Below are positions 34,325-46,697 of a stretch of 59,542 nt of DNA, piece by piece. Position numbers and translations under genes: made by a program. The DNA is from Acephala macrosclerotiorum (Eukaryota; Ascomycota; Leotiomycetes; Helotiales; Mollisiaceae): contig MU119491.1 of assembly GCA_014904845.1 (NCBI GenBank), forward strand, positions 5,171 to 64,712, read 5' to 3'. The notes beneath the pieces were generated by a model. That model did no database searches. It saw only the letters and a program-made list of their open reading frames with translations, and was not told where the DNA came from. Positions within the stretch are counted from its first letter, which is position 1. Each line of letters begins with the position of its first letter.

Positions 34325-36086
34325 ACTAACACCTTGCGAATGAGCGGGGCCGGCACCTTCGGCCGTTGCTGCAGCTGCAGACAACTGCGGACTGGCTGTA
34401 AATTGACTTGGGATCGATTGTTGATAGACAAGTACTAGCGGACTTGAGGTCTTTCGCCAAAGCCTTGTTGGGCAGGTCCTATTCGTTCCGCTGTGCGTCT
34501 GACGTGGCTAGCCATAATCGGTGGGTATATGGATTGGTGCGGAAGGCAGGGGGAAGATCTCTCCCCAGACATTGGGAACCACTTAATCATCCTTCCCAAC
34601 AGCTTCAAGAGGAGCTTTGATTTCTACATCTCACACGCACCCCTGCCTCGGAACTCGATGACCAGCACCAATCGACCTGTGCAACGCTCCCGATAATGCC
34701 GTAGGAGAGTCGACTATATGAATAGCAGGAGATGGTCAGATCTTGTGGCCTCCGCTTCGACTCGAATGGGTCCAGCAAGCATGTTGTTCAGACTGATGGG
34801 AGTAAACCGACTGCTTGAACTCCTTCATCCGACGCAACCACGGGTCACAGCAATCCCCACCCACATCCACCAGATCATCAAACTCAGTATCGAATTTCGA
34901 AAGCGCAAACTTCAGCCTCCGAGGTCTGCAGGATTTGAAGGCGTTATGATCTCCGGATTGCGAGGCACAACACTTGCTTTCGTGTTTCGATTCTTCTTAT
35001 TCTTCGTGGTCCAGTCCAGCTGTTGAGTTTATTGTTGTTCCCTTTTCTTTGCGAGCAACTTGACCTTGAAGCAATGCTGTGATGGAGTGAGAGAACATTG
35101 GAGGGTTGGTGTCCAGTTCTGCTTATCTCAGCACGTGCTGTCAGAACTCAATTAGAGTCTTTTGTTGGGGAATCCTCACTACTTCAAGGTGGATCCCCTG
35201 CCAGCTGCCCCGCTCCCGCAATCCTCTCGGGCTCCGAAGGCCGACCACGACCTCTCCTCCTTGGGCAGTTTCCCCAATCTCGAAGCCAGAATCCTTCGGT
35301 AGACAATTTTGAAACCTTTGTTGCACATCGTACACCGGAGTTTTGCTGCACCCGAAGGCCGAGTAGAAACAACCAATTTAAATTGTGTGGAGACTTGCTG
35401 TGATCATGAGTACGGCCTGGTGTGAAAGCTGCTCCTTCCGCAGATTTTAAGGGACGTCGCGTCGAGAACTTAGCAGATTCTAACATACTGATAGCTTTTT
35501 TACCTGGCTCATGCTATTGAGTATTATCTTGATTGTACAAATCTGGTTTCCTGAACTGCACTATAGCAGAAGATGAAAGACGATGTCGACACTGGAGTGG
35601 GTCTGCTGCAGATTGTTCGCCTTCAGCCCGTTGAGATCAAGACACCAATTGCTCGAACTTGATCAACTTTAGAAGGGGAACGTCCTGGACTCGGTAGCCC
35701 TCAATCCACGGGAATATAAAGGAACATGATCAAGTAGAAGCTCGAAAAGACCTTCGCCGCCGACGTATACTCTGCTCAAGAGCTTTTATTCGCAGCCCGT
35801 CTCTGCCAGAAGTTGTTGATTCAGCTCATCAACAGACGCCCAAAGAGACACCTGCGACGTACTTTCAACGAGCTTTGGGGACGCGGATAGAATAACAAGT
35901 CATCGCTACACCGCATGAAACTCTCTGTCCGCATCAGCGATCGATAAATCGCTTCACCTTAATCAAGCATCACGTTTCAAAAAAAAAAAAAAAAAAAAAG
36001 AAAGAAAAAAAAAAGAAAAAAAGCGTCCCATCCCACACGCAGCCCATCAGAGGTTGTGTCCAACTTGGCCAGAGCTCGTGGTCAGT
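34325..36086. other. Gene debris and spacer
   Basis: No ORF with recognisable content. Composition is normal, with short overlapping ORFs on both strands (for example 35098-35403). The right end carries a poly(A)-rich tract (listed separately) just before the hAT element. Confidence 0.3.
35978..36022 (+). repeat. Poly(A)-rich tract
   Basis: A run of 22 A residues (35978-35999) continues as A/G-rich sequence to 36022. It may mark the 3' end of a retroposed copy such as a LINE, or be simple slippage sequence. No matching direct repeats were found. Confidence 0.5.
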
Positions 36087-36094
36087 CTTTCGGT

Positions 36095-39079
36095 CAGTCT
36101 TGAGCGCGGTTTCGATATTATCGGTATTATTTAGTGAGGATTTTCCGGGTTAAATAACCAGTGAAAATATAAATTTCGGGAAAAAAAAAGACGGTTTTGA
36201 TTGAATATTCAGAAATACCGGTTTTTGAAAGAAGAAATAAGGATATATTATACAACAAAAGGATCATTTTGAGCAGTACTAGGGACAATAGGAATAAAGA
36301 CTATAGGCGGAATAATATTTCTATTTTTATCAAAGAAAATCTTTTTTTTATTATCGATTTCGATTAAGAACTTTTAACTTCTCAAACATAGTACGTATTG
36401 CACGTTTTCACTAGATATTTTTGTTCGTCGTTTTGAGATTAGAAAATCAGCGTAATTGAACGCGCGTTCGGAAAGAGCGGAAATTGTAAAGATGGCGAGA
36501 AAGTCGCGAGTTATTTGACAAATAATAAGATATTTGTAAATTTTGTTGAGTAAGTAATCTTTCATTTTTTCGTAAGTAATCTTAATATCAAAAACGAGCT
36601 TTTTAAACCATCGTTCAAGCTCAGTATTGGCAATAATTAGAGATTTTTTAGCGCGTTAAACAGCGACGTATTTTGCGTAGTCGTGATATGAATTGTTTTT
36701 CCAATTTTCGTTGCTTTTTTCGATAAAAGAAAAAGTTCGTTAATTTTACGCGATACGCTGGTACTTTGCCTTTTGCTTTCGTTCTCGTATAATTGCAATA
36801 ATCGCGACAAATTTACGTTTGTATTGATTGTAAATGTACTCAAAATATGTTTTCGCCTTTTTATATTGCGTCGCGTTGACTCTATTTTTATTGTCGTACA
36901 TATAAAAAACGTAATTAAACTTATATCGAGGATCGCAAATCAAAACAACGAAAGAATAACGTATTGCGAGAGACTTTTTATAGTATTTTTCGAGGATTTT
37001 GTAATTAGCGATAATAGTAAATTGAAAGAACGGTTTATCGTTTTGAGTTTAGAAAATCCGCAATTGTTGTAATATATAAAAATAATCGAAAATTGTATTG
37101 TAAAAAATTGAATATTTCTCGATTTGAGTTTGAATCGTAAATCGTTGAAAAATATTAAAAAAAATCGCGATTTGCTTTAATATAATTCAATTTTTATTAG
37201 TTGACGTTAAATACTTACGAACAAACGCGTTCCATTTCTAGAATTGTAATACGACTCGTAAAAACTTTTTTATTTTGATTAAAGTTTTAATCAATTTATT
37301 AATAGAATTCTAGTGAATAAATATATCGTTGAAAAATTCGTTAAAAAAAATGTTTAAACTTTCGCACATTTTTTTGAGCTTTTAACGTGATAATTTTTTA
37401 CTTTTGAAAATAAGAACGAAACAACGAAAAATAAAAAAAACAAAATATTTATCGCTATTAGTAGAATTTATTGCTTTTTTTATAGTTTAAATATAATGTA
37501 AACGACGTGCATTAAATTCAAATTTGATAGTTACAAAAGTTGAAAAATATTAAAATATATTTTTATTTATTTTAAATATTTAATATAATTTATAATATTA
37601 AAGCGAATCGAGCGAAATTGAGCGCGTTTTATTGTAATATTTAATTTACTATATTTTTATACAAATTGTATAGCAAAAAATAGATTCGACATTAAAAAGA
37701 AATAAATTCTACGTATTTACTTGAATCGCAATATTATAAATATACGCACAATAATAAACGTTTTTTTTAGAGCGATTAAATCGTAGAAAATTAAACGCTT
37801 TATTTGCTTTTTTTATTTCTTCGTATTTTTTCTCGACGATAGTTTCAAACTTTTTAAGTATTGTATTATTAAAAATAGCGTTATCTCGAGTAATAGCGAT
37901 AATAGCGTAAGTAATATTGAATCGATTTATAATTATTAAAAGTTTCTCGTAAAAATATTTTTTACTATAAAAAGTTTTTTCAAATTTAATAATATTCAAA
38001 AAAATAAAAATATACTTTTCTACTTTCGTAATAATATACTCTGTTATAACAAAATAATTCAATTTATTGTTTTCAAATTATTTATTTATTGTAAAAAAAA
38101 CGCGTTTACCAAATTTTATATATACTTGAAAAATATTATATTGTTTTTTTTTTTTTATTTCGTATCGTACTTTTAAATCGCTTATTAATAACTTGCGAGA
38201 GATTTGTTTCGTCGTAAAAAAAAGAAATTTGATCAAAACTCGTATTTCTAATTAGTCGACGATAAAAAAAAATAAATTGTTTTTAACGATTTATTCGAAT
38301 AATAAAAAGCGATATCGTTCGTTATAGATTTAATTGAATTCGAGTTTCTAAAAATAAAGTTTTTTGTTAGCTTTTTTTATTCTGGATTGTTTATCGACTT
38401 TTTTTTAGTTTAAAAAAATTGTTAAATAATACTTTTAATAGTAGTTTTTGTAGTTATTCGTTTTTATCAAAAAACGATTAGTAAATTTAAACTCGTAAGT
38501 CGTATATTTTGACTGGAAATATATTACAATTATTATACAATAATTAGACTTATAGACGAAGCGATTGTAAAGAGAGTATAAGTCTTTGAAGAAAAACGCG
38601 TTCGTAGGTTTAAAAGGAGAAGTTTTCTTCTTAGGGCAGTTGTGAAATGATAATGTAAATACATTTTGATCAAAAGAAGTGAGAGTTCTGTTCCGCTTCG
38701 AAGAAGTCTAGAAAAGCTCTCGAGAGTGCAGTTCTTTTTTAAAAAGGCCAGAAAAAGTGATAAAAAGTTGTCGAGACATATTTAATTCGTTTTTAGATGG
38801 AATAAAGACTGTAAATGGACTATAAGTAGTAGTATTGATAATGATAATTCTTTATAGTGCTGCTGTTTGTGCGAGATTCTATTTAGAGCTAAAGAGCAAC
38901 CGAGCAATTCTATTGGCTGCGGGGCCGGACTTACAATTTTACGAGTCACCTGACTGAATATTCAGGTAATTATTCAAATACCGTTAAATTATTGAATAAC
39001 CATTCATTCAACGAGTAAAGAATAAGTTATTTATTCAGTATAGTCACGGTTTTTACCGGAAATACCGTGCCCAAGACTG
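36095..39079 (-). mobile_element. hAT family DNA transposon, RIP-mutated, with 8-bp target duplication
   Basis: The 2985-bp element is bounded by CTTTCGGT at 36087-36094 and again at 39080-39087, a perfect 8-bp target duplication as hAT elements make. Terminal inverted repeats are CAGTCTTGAGCGCGGT (36095-36110) and, inverted at the right end, CAGTCTTGGGCACGGT (39064-39079), differing by two transitions. The interior is AT-rich with C mainly in CG. The transposase lies on the minus strand in broken frames. Nested position and target duplication show a single transposition event into pre-existing sequence. Confidence 0.9.
36374..38062 (-). pseudogene. hAT transposase remnants
   Basis: Minus-strand fragments lie in transposase order. 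At 38062-37709 FNITYAIIAITRDNA and NNTIL resemble the hAT catalytic region (T-DNA-NN-T). At 36943-36746 CDPRYKFNYVF matches the LDPRYK motif. At 36565-36374 TRDFLAIFTISALSERAFNY and RRTKISSENVQYVLCLRS match the C-terminal hAT dimerisation domain. Stops and frameshifts interrupt the frame throughout, and residue use is skewed towards Ile, Lys, Asn, Tyr and Phe, as expected from C-to-T mutation. Inactive. Confidence 0.85.
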
Positions 39080-39087
39080 CTTTCGGT

Positions 39088-42000
39088 CATTCGGGCCATC
39101 GCAGATGGGAAGTCTTGGCTTGTCATCTCAAGGTGCTCGTTCTGGATAGTTGATGGTGGGACCGCCAACTTTTACGAGCAAATCCAACTCTGGCTACAGA
39201 TATCCTCAGAAGCAAGCTCGTATTGTTGAACCGCACGCCTGCTCGTCGCCGGCGACTACCGGCGGATGGACTTCCTGATGAACATCACTAAGATGTCCGA
39301 GACGTCATACTTTGAGGTTGAGAATGTTGGAGATGACAACATGATCAGGCTCTCCATATCGGATTCGTGATCTGTGCACAATCGTTTATGCCGCGACGTC
39401 TGGACATTTGAGGAAGTTCCGAAATACAAGCTCTCCAACGCGACGTGTCTTCGGCCACTCGTGTCTTGCCACACAGCGCAACTCAGTAGGGACCTTTTCG
39501 AGTTGTGGGCTGCAGGGGAGCTGTTGCATTCAGTTGTTTTCAATACCAACGGTCTCGTCAAGCTTGATGTTCTGGCTGTCTTGATCCACGGTGGGAGACG
39601 GTGGCGATGGTAAATGTGGTGATAGGAGACATTTTTCCGAGGACATCGCCGACCAGTAGCCGATGACTTGCGCTTACTGATTCCTCGTTGAAGAGCAATA
39701 ATTGCAATGCTCTCTCTTAAACCCTTAGATCTAAGCTACGGCGAAGGTTGCGAGCACTGAACATGCCGAAGACATCTGCGATTAGGAAGACTTATCGGCG
39801 CAACTTGCGACGGCCCACCCAACCATCAAGCTCCAAGGGCTCGGTAAACTGAAAGTCATCGACGAGGCTCATATGAAGAATGACAGGTTCCCAAGCTCTT
39901 AAGGATCCAATCAATTCAGACCCTCTCTCGATCTGAATTATGTTGACGGCACAGGATGAGGTATGAGATGAAATTCCAAGCAAGCGCCAGGGCTGCCAGC
40001 AAAGAAGCAATTGTGGTCGTTGTTTGATCCCATACCTCTGGAAATTTCCTATCACCGATTCGAACCCAATCTGCCCGCGAGACATCCTACTGCTGCCACT
40101 GCCGCCAAATCCGTCACGCCCATAATCTTCTCGAATGAGAATCCAAGGGGATCAGACTGCAGAGCATAGCGCTGGACACATCAACTCGGAGGTCGACTAT
40201 CCGCACGTCTAGTTCTTTGAGGATTTCGTCGGCGACGTCTTCGAGTGTTAGAAACCATTACCCCCAATTGCTTGGGGAAACCCGGCCAGGAGACGACCTT
40301 CGAACGCAGAGAGAGTGCTCGAGTCTCATTTAGGGAATTCGTTGGAGACAGCGGCCTGCGTGCCATGTATCAGGATGATCGATGTCGGCAAGAAGAACTG
40401 TGGCCTCCATATAAACACGCCCCGAATGGCGTGATTAAGGTCTCCGATCGTGAGCTCCTCGAGAAAAAAGCTTGCTTCTCAATCCAAACTCAGGCTACAT
40501 GCAGGTAAAGCCACTGCAGACCAGATACTACCAATCACCTTATCAGATAGGCAGCTCTGTTGAGTCACAGTTTCCTAAGGGTACTGGCCTTGGTCTGAGC
40601 AACGTTCAATCGAGCCCCCAGTTGGGCAGCAGTCTTCGAGAGAGAGCTCGCCAGAGCTCGTGGTCAGACTTTAAGCCAATCGAGCCCACTGTAGATTGGT
40701 AGAGCCAGCGTAGCTGGTCATTTTCAACACCAACGGCCTCGTCAACGAATTGGAACTCCGGTTTCAGACCAACCCGGCCTGTACATGCCGATGCCCCAAG
40801 ATGTCGGGACACGATCGAGAATCGCGCCCAGAGATGTGGAACATTAAAGTTGTCAGAAAGCAGACAAGTTTCTCATCTATCCAAGATGACGGAGACTTTC
40901 AATGCAACAATGGTAAGACCATCCTAACCCTCAAGCAATATTTTCCTGTGAGACATGGTGTCGTATGCTTCAGGAAGAGTCTGAGGAAGAAGGTTAAGAC
41001 CGATTGCAATTGCTGACATTCGTGTTCCAGATGCCTTCATTTGCAACACCAATGGCCTCGTCAATGCCAACTCTTTTCGGCATGCAGCGCGGGCACAGGC
41101 ATTCCCCGCCAACCCCGCCTTCCAGAACCAGTGTTGGCGACGGAGGTGGTTGGGACGAAGATAGTAAGTTTTCCTCCCCCAAACCCCCCGAGGATTGCCT
41201 TCTGACTCGCTTTGCTGAATGTCGAAACTTTATTGTTCGAACTTGCAGACGACGAATAATTGTGTAGCTGGATAGCGAGCTCCCAAGCCCAAGTCAATTG
41301 GAGAAACCGGTACAGCTTGGTCTCTGGCGGATGTATAGACACACGAAATGAAAGCCGAGCATCGTTACTCTTTACCAACGGTACTCATCGTGCTTCCGAC
41401 GCCGCTATATATTCCGAAGAAATCGGTTACTCATATTTATTGGTTGATGTTGTTGACTGTTTGACTGTGGAGGAGCTAGCGAAACGGGTCATTTTCAACC
41501 CCAACGGCCTCGTCAACCTCGACCTTTCTCAGCCCAAGCAACTCCTAGGCTCGCTTTACCTGCTGCTGCGCTCAGCATCCGGCTCCACGCCAGCGACCAA
41601 ATCCCGATCGTGAGGACACGCCTGATCCTGCTCTAGTCAGGTAGCTATGGATGACAATGCAGGTCGTGACGAGGCGCTGGCAGGAATCGAAAACGGTCGA
41701 AATGGCTCTGTGTTTGGCAAACTGCTGGATGAGATGGAGGAATATGTCAAAGAAGCCGTCGAACAGAGATCGGGCGCCGGCAAGGATGGTGTGATCAGCG
41801 TTGGACTTTTAGGATGCTCCCCCTCGATAGGATGACAGTTTAGTTCTGAGGTTCCTCACCGTAATGGGAACAGATCTCTATCCTTCTGGGGTGCTCTCGC
41901 CAGAATAAGGAAAGTGTTTGTTCACTTATGCACCCGCCATATTAGGGGTTGCACCATGTTATTAGGTGGGTTGCTCCCGCCTCGATGGGATGAGGGACAT

Positions 42001-42631
42001 GGCTGGCTGGACCGGAAGTGATATCCAGCAGAGTCCTTCAGGCTGGGGTCTTGTTCTTTTATTTTGTTTGTAGATAGCTTGGAGTTGAGTGAGAATATCG
42101 TTGACAGACAAATCGTTGCGCACAAATTATCTTGCGAGATCTTGCTTTCTTTTCCTTTAAAGAGCTGAACAGGTTGTCGATGAAGTCGTATTTGTGGGGT
42201 CCGTGCAGAACGCTAGCCATATGCGATTAGACGCTCTCTCCTCGTCTCCCTGAGTGATCCACGTGATGTTTGGAAGATGGCTTTCCTGGAGGAGAGGAGA
42301 GGATGGAGAGGATTGCGAGAGGTTTCTTCAGAAGGTGAGAGGTTTCCAAAGAGGATTATAAAGCTGAGAAGCTTCAAAGCGACATCTGAAGTTTGTTATC
42401 TGACTAAGTGAAGTGAAAGTCTGGTCTAGATGCACCTGGGACAATGAAAGATAGGCCATGGCTTCTTGAAAGTTGTTAAAGAAGGTAACTATTTCATTAC
42501 AATCTTTAAATCGTGTACATAGATCGTATCTAAGTAACTAGATCATAGAAAAAGCAAACGATAGTGGTATCATCCATGTCCCAAAGTCTCTCTCTTCCAT
42601 TTCCATCCTCGTCCTCATTCGTACAGAACAT
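39088..42631. other. Gene-debris region without an intact gene
   Basis: Normal base composition, but only short overlapping ORFs. Four copies of a ~28-bp motif (ATTTTCAACACCAACGGCCT-like) are spread through it (listed separately). An ORF with ATG at 41647-41835 (62 aa) is acidic and unrecognised. A minus-strand frame at 39792-40085 (hydrophobic, 97 codons) has no known motif. The segment CCAGAGCTCGTGGTCAG occurs at 40653 and again just left of the hAT element at about 36070. Confidence 0.35.
39535..41518 (+). repeat. Four dispersed copies of a ~28-bp motif
   Basis: Copies at 39535-39561, 40717-40746, 41037-41066 and 41489-41518 share the core CAACACCAACGGCCTCGTCA with few changes. In the frames open at copies 1 and 4 it reads VVFNTNGLVKLDV and VIFNPNGLVNLDLS. 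On the other strand copies 2 and 3 read DEAVGVEND and DEAIGVANE. All copies are in the same orientation, so they may be remains of a tandemly duplicated gene or of a repeat-bearing protein. Confidence 0.6.
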
Positions 42632-44877
42632 CTACTCCTCCTTAACAACAGGAGTAGTAGCACCCTTATCAGCCGGGCTATCCTCTCCCTTCTCCTTACC
42701 CTCAACATAAGTAGCAGTAGGAGTATGGAATGTACTCGGGTGCTTTTTTCCAGTGATATCGAGGTAGATAGCCTTGACGGTGAAAGCCAAATCCTTTCGG
42801 CCCTCGAAAACAGGGAAGACACCAACGCAGAGCAGAGAACCAATAAGCCACATGATACCAACAACAACCCATCCTGTGAAGAATTTCTTGCTGAAGATAT
42901 AACCCGATCCATACATCGGCATCGGCCACAAGACCAGTAAAGCGAGCGTCAACACCACAGTCATCGTCTTCGCGATCTTTGATGCGCGGAATAACTTGGC
43001 CTGTTCGTCTGCGTATTCAGCGGCGGTTTCTTCGTGTTCTCCGGGAATAAGCTCAAGATCTATATGCGCCTCCGCCGCCATATCATGATCATCACCCTTC
43101 CTAATCGCCGCCATAGATTTCCAATCATAATGATCCAATCCAAAGATCAGCGTGAACAGAGGAGTGAAGATCAAGGGAGAGAGAAGAGCCATCACGTTTC
43201 CGGCTAACATGGGGTTGTTAGAGCCTGTACAATCGACGTTGAGTTGTCCGCAGGTTTTGGAAGCGGTTACGAGCCAGGTGATCAAAGAGCAGGCGAGGCC
43301 GAACCAGGGGGTCAAAGTCGCGGCCCATTTGTTGTGGCCTTCCCACATTAGGGTGAGGGTTGCGGGGATGACGGCGCTGGAGATTATGACGCCCATCATT
43401 ACGTAGAGGTAGCCCATTGAGATGCCAGCGTAGTATACTGGGATTGTTAGCTGAGGTTGAATGAGGGTGGGGATGAAAACGTACGTCCGACTGAGAAAGA
43501 GGCCATGAAGAGACCGAATCCCACAACCATGCAATGAGACATATAGATGAGCTTCTTGCCAGCAGCGGTTGGCTCGAAGTAGGTCTGGTAGATATCGTAA
43601 GTGAAGATAGACGACACAGCGATGAGCTCAGCGGATGAGGCAGAAGTGACAGCCATGAAGACAATCAGGAGAGTGCAAACTGCACCACCCGAGCCGAGAA
43701 GAGCGACAGCGGCGTATGGGAGCACAAGGCCAGCTGAGACATCGGCGTCTGACATGCGGTTGGGGTAGGTTGGGAAAGCTGGGTTTCCTTCGAGTGCAAG
43801 GCCAGCAAGACCCATGGTTGTAGCGCACAACCAAGGGATGGCGAACCAGGAAATACCGCCCATGATGTAGCCGGGAAGGGCGTGCACTGGGGAGGCGGCG
43901 ATGGCCTTATTGTAATAACCATTGTCCAAGAAGACACTAATATCTGTCAGTCAAGTTTTGATCAGGAGGTGGAGCACTCACGTTCCAAAGTTACCAACAA
44001 TGTTGATAACGAAGAAAACGGCACCTTCCTTGGATCTCATGGTAAGATAACTTCCTCCAGCGTTTCCAGCAACTGGGTGGTCAGCCGCAGCCTTGATGAG
44101 GAGGTCAAAGACAGCTCCTGGGGAGCCCAAAGTGCTGCTGGTAGCATAGGTGGTAAAAGCGAAGATCAAGATAATGATCAAGAGCATGAAAGTGTGCACC
44201 CAATCCGTCAAGAAAGTAGCCTTGATACCACCGAACATGGTGTACAAGACGACACCTGCTGGGAGCAAGAAGCAAGCTGCTGGTGTGGGCATGCCGGTCA
44301 AAGCAGTGACGACAGCTGAACCTCCAGTCAACAACATGGCCGTAACAAGGATGTTGGTCATCAAGCCAAAGACGATGAATGTGACATGGGCTGGTGTCCC
44401 GTATCTTGCTTTGATGACTTCAAGGAAGGTCTAGTCTAGTCAGCGCTGAATTTGTCCTCGCTTGTATTCCAACTTACATGAGCGTTTGGTGCTCTTCTCT
44501 TCAACTCAATGGCGATGGATGCAAATAGTAGAATTTGCACGGTAGCACCACTGGCATACCAAAATGGTCCGGACACACCATATCGATACGCAATACCGGA
44601 TGATTGTAGGAGAGTGGCAGCCCAGGTCCACGAAGATACGACAGCAGAGGCGACCAGACCAGATTTCACTGTTCTGCCTGCCGTGCTAAACATTTCGGAA
44701 GTTTGCAACTCATGGTTGTAACGTTTGAGGACCCATGTGACGAGGATCTAAGATTGTTAGCAACAACTTCAAAGCCTTGGAAAAGTATTTACTTACCATA
44801 CCAAACGCAAACACAGAACCGAGGCCTAGGACAATGCCATAGCCCCAGCCCACGTTGAGGGGAGCAGAGATCGGCAT
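42632..44877 (-). CDS. DUR3: Urea active transporter DUR3 (sodium:solute symporter family)
   Basis: DUR3 is the high-affinity, proton-coupled urea permease of the plasma membrane; it can also carry polyamines in yeast. Five exons (44877-44797, 44747-44478, 44430-43982, 43936-43485, 43437-42632) with introns of 49, 47, 45 and 47 nt give 685 aa, the family's usual size. The protein opens with [20 protein letters not shown]. Family blocks follow: [40 protein letters not shown], the [15 protein letters not shown] loop, [39 protein letters not shown] and [20 protein letters not shown]. About 15 membrane segments are evident. The C-terminus is cytoplasmic, charged and ends VVKEE. GATA motifs lie upstream, consistent with nitrogen control. 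No lesion seen. Confidence 0.95.
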
Positions 44878-46697
44878 GTTGATAGTATGCTTACTTCTAG
44901 CAAAGCAGACAGCTGAACAAGTCGATGTGCAACGTGTGGTTTGAGAACTCGTAGCACAGGATGGGACAGCAGATGATATACCTTGCACGGGAACGAAGCT
45001 ACCCCGACTGAGAGCCCCCAAGACAACAGGAAAAAGGAAGAAAGAATTTCACTCCCACATGGTGGAGTTCGACCTACATGATGCAACCGCGTCCAGATCG
45101 CGAAGCTACACCTAAACCAGCTTAAGATAACTTAATCTCATGCACTCGTTCTGATGCAATTCGTCTCTGTTACTTGGTGGAGAGGTAAAGATAAGGTCAA
45201 TTGGAGATCTGACTTCTCGTAATGAATTTTGAATGTATCCCTGCTATCATGGCGGGGAGCTATGCGAGCTATGGCCTTAAATACGCCATCGCACAAGCGA
45301 AACACTGTTGATCTGCATGACGGCCACTTCCGAGGGATGAATACCAACAATGATTGGTCTGCTTGTTTTTGATAAGGCTAACCCCTAGCCTAACTTTCAA
45401 AAGCCGCGATAAGGGGACTGGGGAGAGACAGAACAAGGGGATGAAGCGACTGCGGGCGTGGACGAGGCTTGGAACGACCTTGTGCGAGTGGGAGGAGTGG
45501 GTGCATCATTGCGGGAGGAACAGTGCCAGCCGCAGGAAGTTGGGGGGAAAGCTCTAGAAGGACGGTAAGTGGACCAGCGAAATCTCAGAATTTCCCCAAG
45601 TTTTGCTCCGATTTGGTGTTTTGAAGTGTATAGAAATTTCATCTTGTCATTGGAGGGTTCCGACATCGCAATCCCTTGGTCCAGCCCGCCGCGCCGTCGC
45701 CCGAAAACGGTGATATCAAAGTTAGAATTTTTCTCTTCAGCACCATGTAACGTTCGACCGTCCCTTACTGCGATTCCTGGTCCTTTCCCATCTGTCACAA
45801 TCGCCAGGGTCGGCAGTGCATGAACGTGAACTAACGTTGCTGACACCGTTCATCGAAATCATCGAAACCCCCATGAAAAACATGGATAAGAGATCGAGTC
45901 GCTGGCTAGGCTGAGTTCCAGACAACGCGGAGGTGCAGCTCACGTGGTGAAATGCTTTTCTTGATAGACAACAACATACCTCTCGTACAGGCAACGGGAC
46001 CCGCCAAGGAAAGGCGTTCAGCCTCGAAGCAGAACACTCGACACGGCTCGAAAAGCAAAATTGAAAATCTCCTAGAGCGCTTCCATTCGTCTGAGACTGG
46101 CGCTCTAGCCAGCCACTATCTGGGGAGGAGTGGGCTGAAACAGTTTCTTTCTTTGAACTCTCTATCGTGGCCTCTTGAGCGGTCAGGACTTCTGTACCGC
46201 TGACACTGCTTTTGAAGTCTGACAAGCGAGCTCTGTATTCTGGCTCGAGACTCGAACGTTTGACTGACAACTTGTCCTATCATGCTGAAGGTAACCAGAA
46301 TAGAATTGCCAATCGGTCGAAGGGAAACGTCTGAATATGTGCTATCCTGCAAGGCTGAAACTCCCTCTCCAATTTCATATTTCGTTGACTGGTCATTTTC
46401 CTATTCGCGGAAGTGTTGTCTCTCCTCCCAACCTCCCAATCCCAGCCGCGTGGTGAACTCCAATCGACTGTTAAAATATCGCAATGCCAAGAACGCCTCC
46501 GGTAAGTCGAACCCGATTTTGGACATTGCGAAGGCCAACAAGTATCAACCCGATTCTGGATATTGCGCAACCCAAACCCACTCAACCCAAATCAATTTGC
46601 AACCGACAGCTCCCAGCCTCGCGCATCCCCAGATCCCAAATCCAATCCACCACTACTCAATATCCTCCCTTCCCCCTCCCACCTCTCCTTCGCTTCG
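44878..46697. other. DUR3 promoter side and spacer
   Basis: Minus-strand frames at 45397-45846 and 45737-46270 are long but lack ATG starts and recognisable content. Two near-identical segments (AACCCGATTTTGGACATTGC at about 46509 and AACCCGATTCTGGATATTGC at about 46548) form a ~39-bp tandem pair. GATA sites are listed separately. Confidence 0.35.
45126..45413 (-). promoter_or_regulatory. GATA-factor site cluster upstream of DUR3
   Basis: GATAAC at 45126 and GATAAG at 45190, 45371 and 45408 (plus-strand reading) lie 250-540 bp upstream of the DUR3 ATG. AreA/NIT2-type GATA activators bind HGATAR pairs upstream of nitrogen-catabolite genes, and urea permease genes are standard targets. Binding here is inferred from the motif only. 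Confidence 0.45.

Noticed and set aside
40050..40080. GGTTCGAATC on the minus strand, resembling a tRNA B box
   Set aside because: Flanking bases do not form a T-arm (ATTGG does not pair with TCGGT) and no A box or cloverleaf is present.
43882..44319. 145-codon plus-strand frame
   Set aside because: Lies antisense to a well-supported DUR3 exon; an antisense shadow.
45737..46270. 177-codon minus-strand frame
   Set aside because: Starts with TTG, no recognisable content, Ser/Arg-rich as expected of a chance frame; not annotated.
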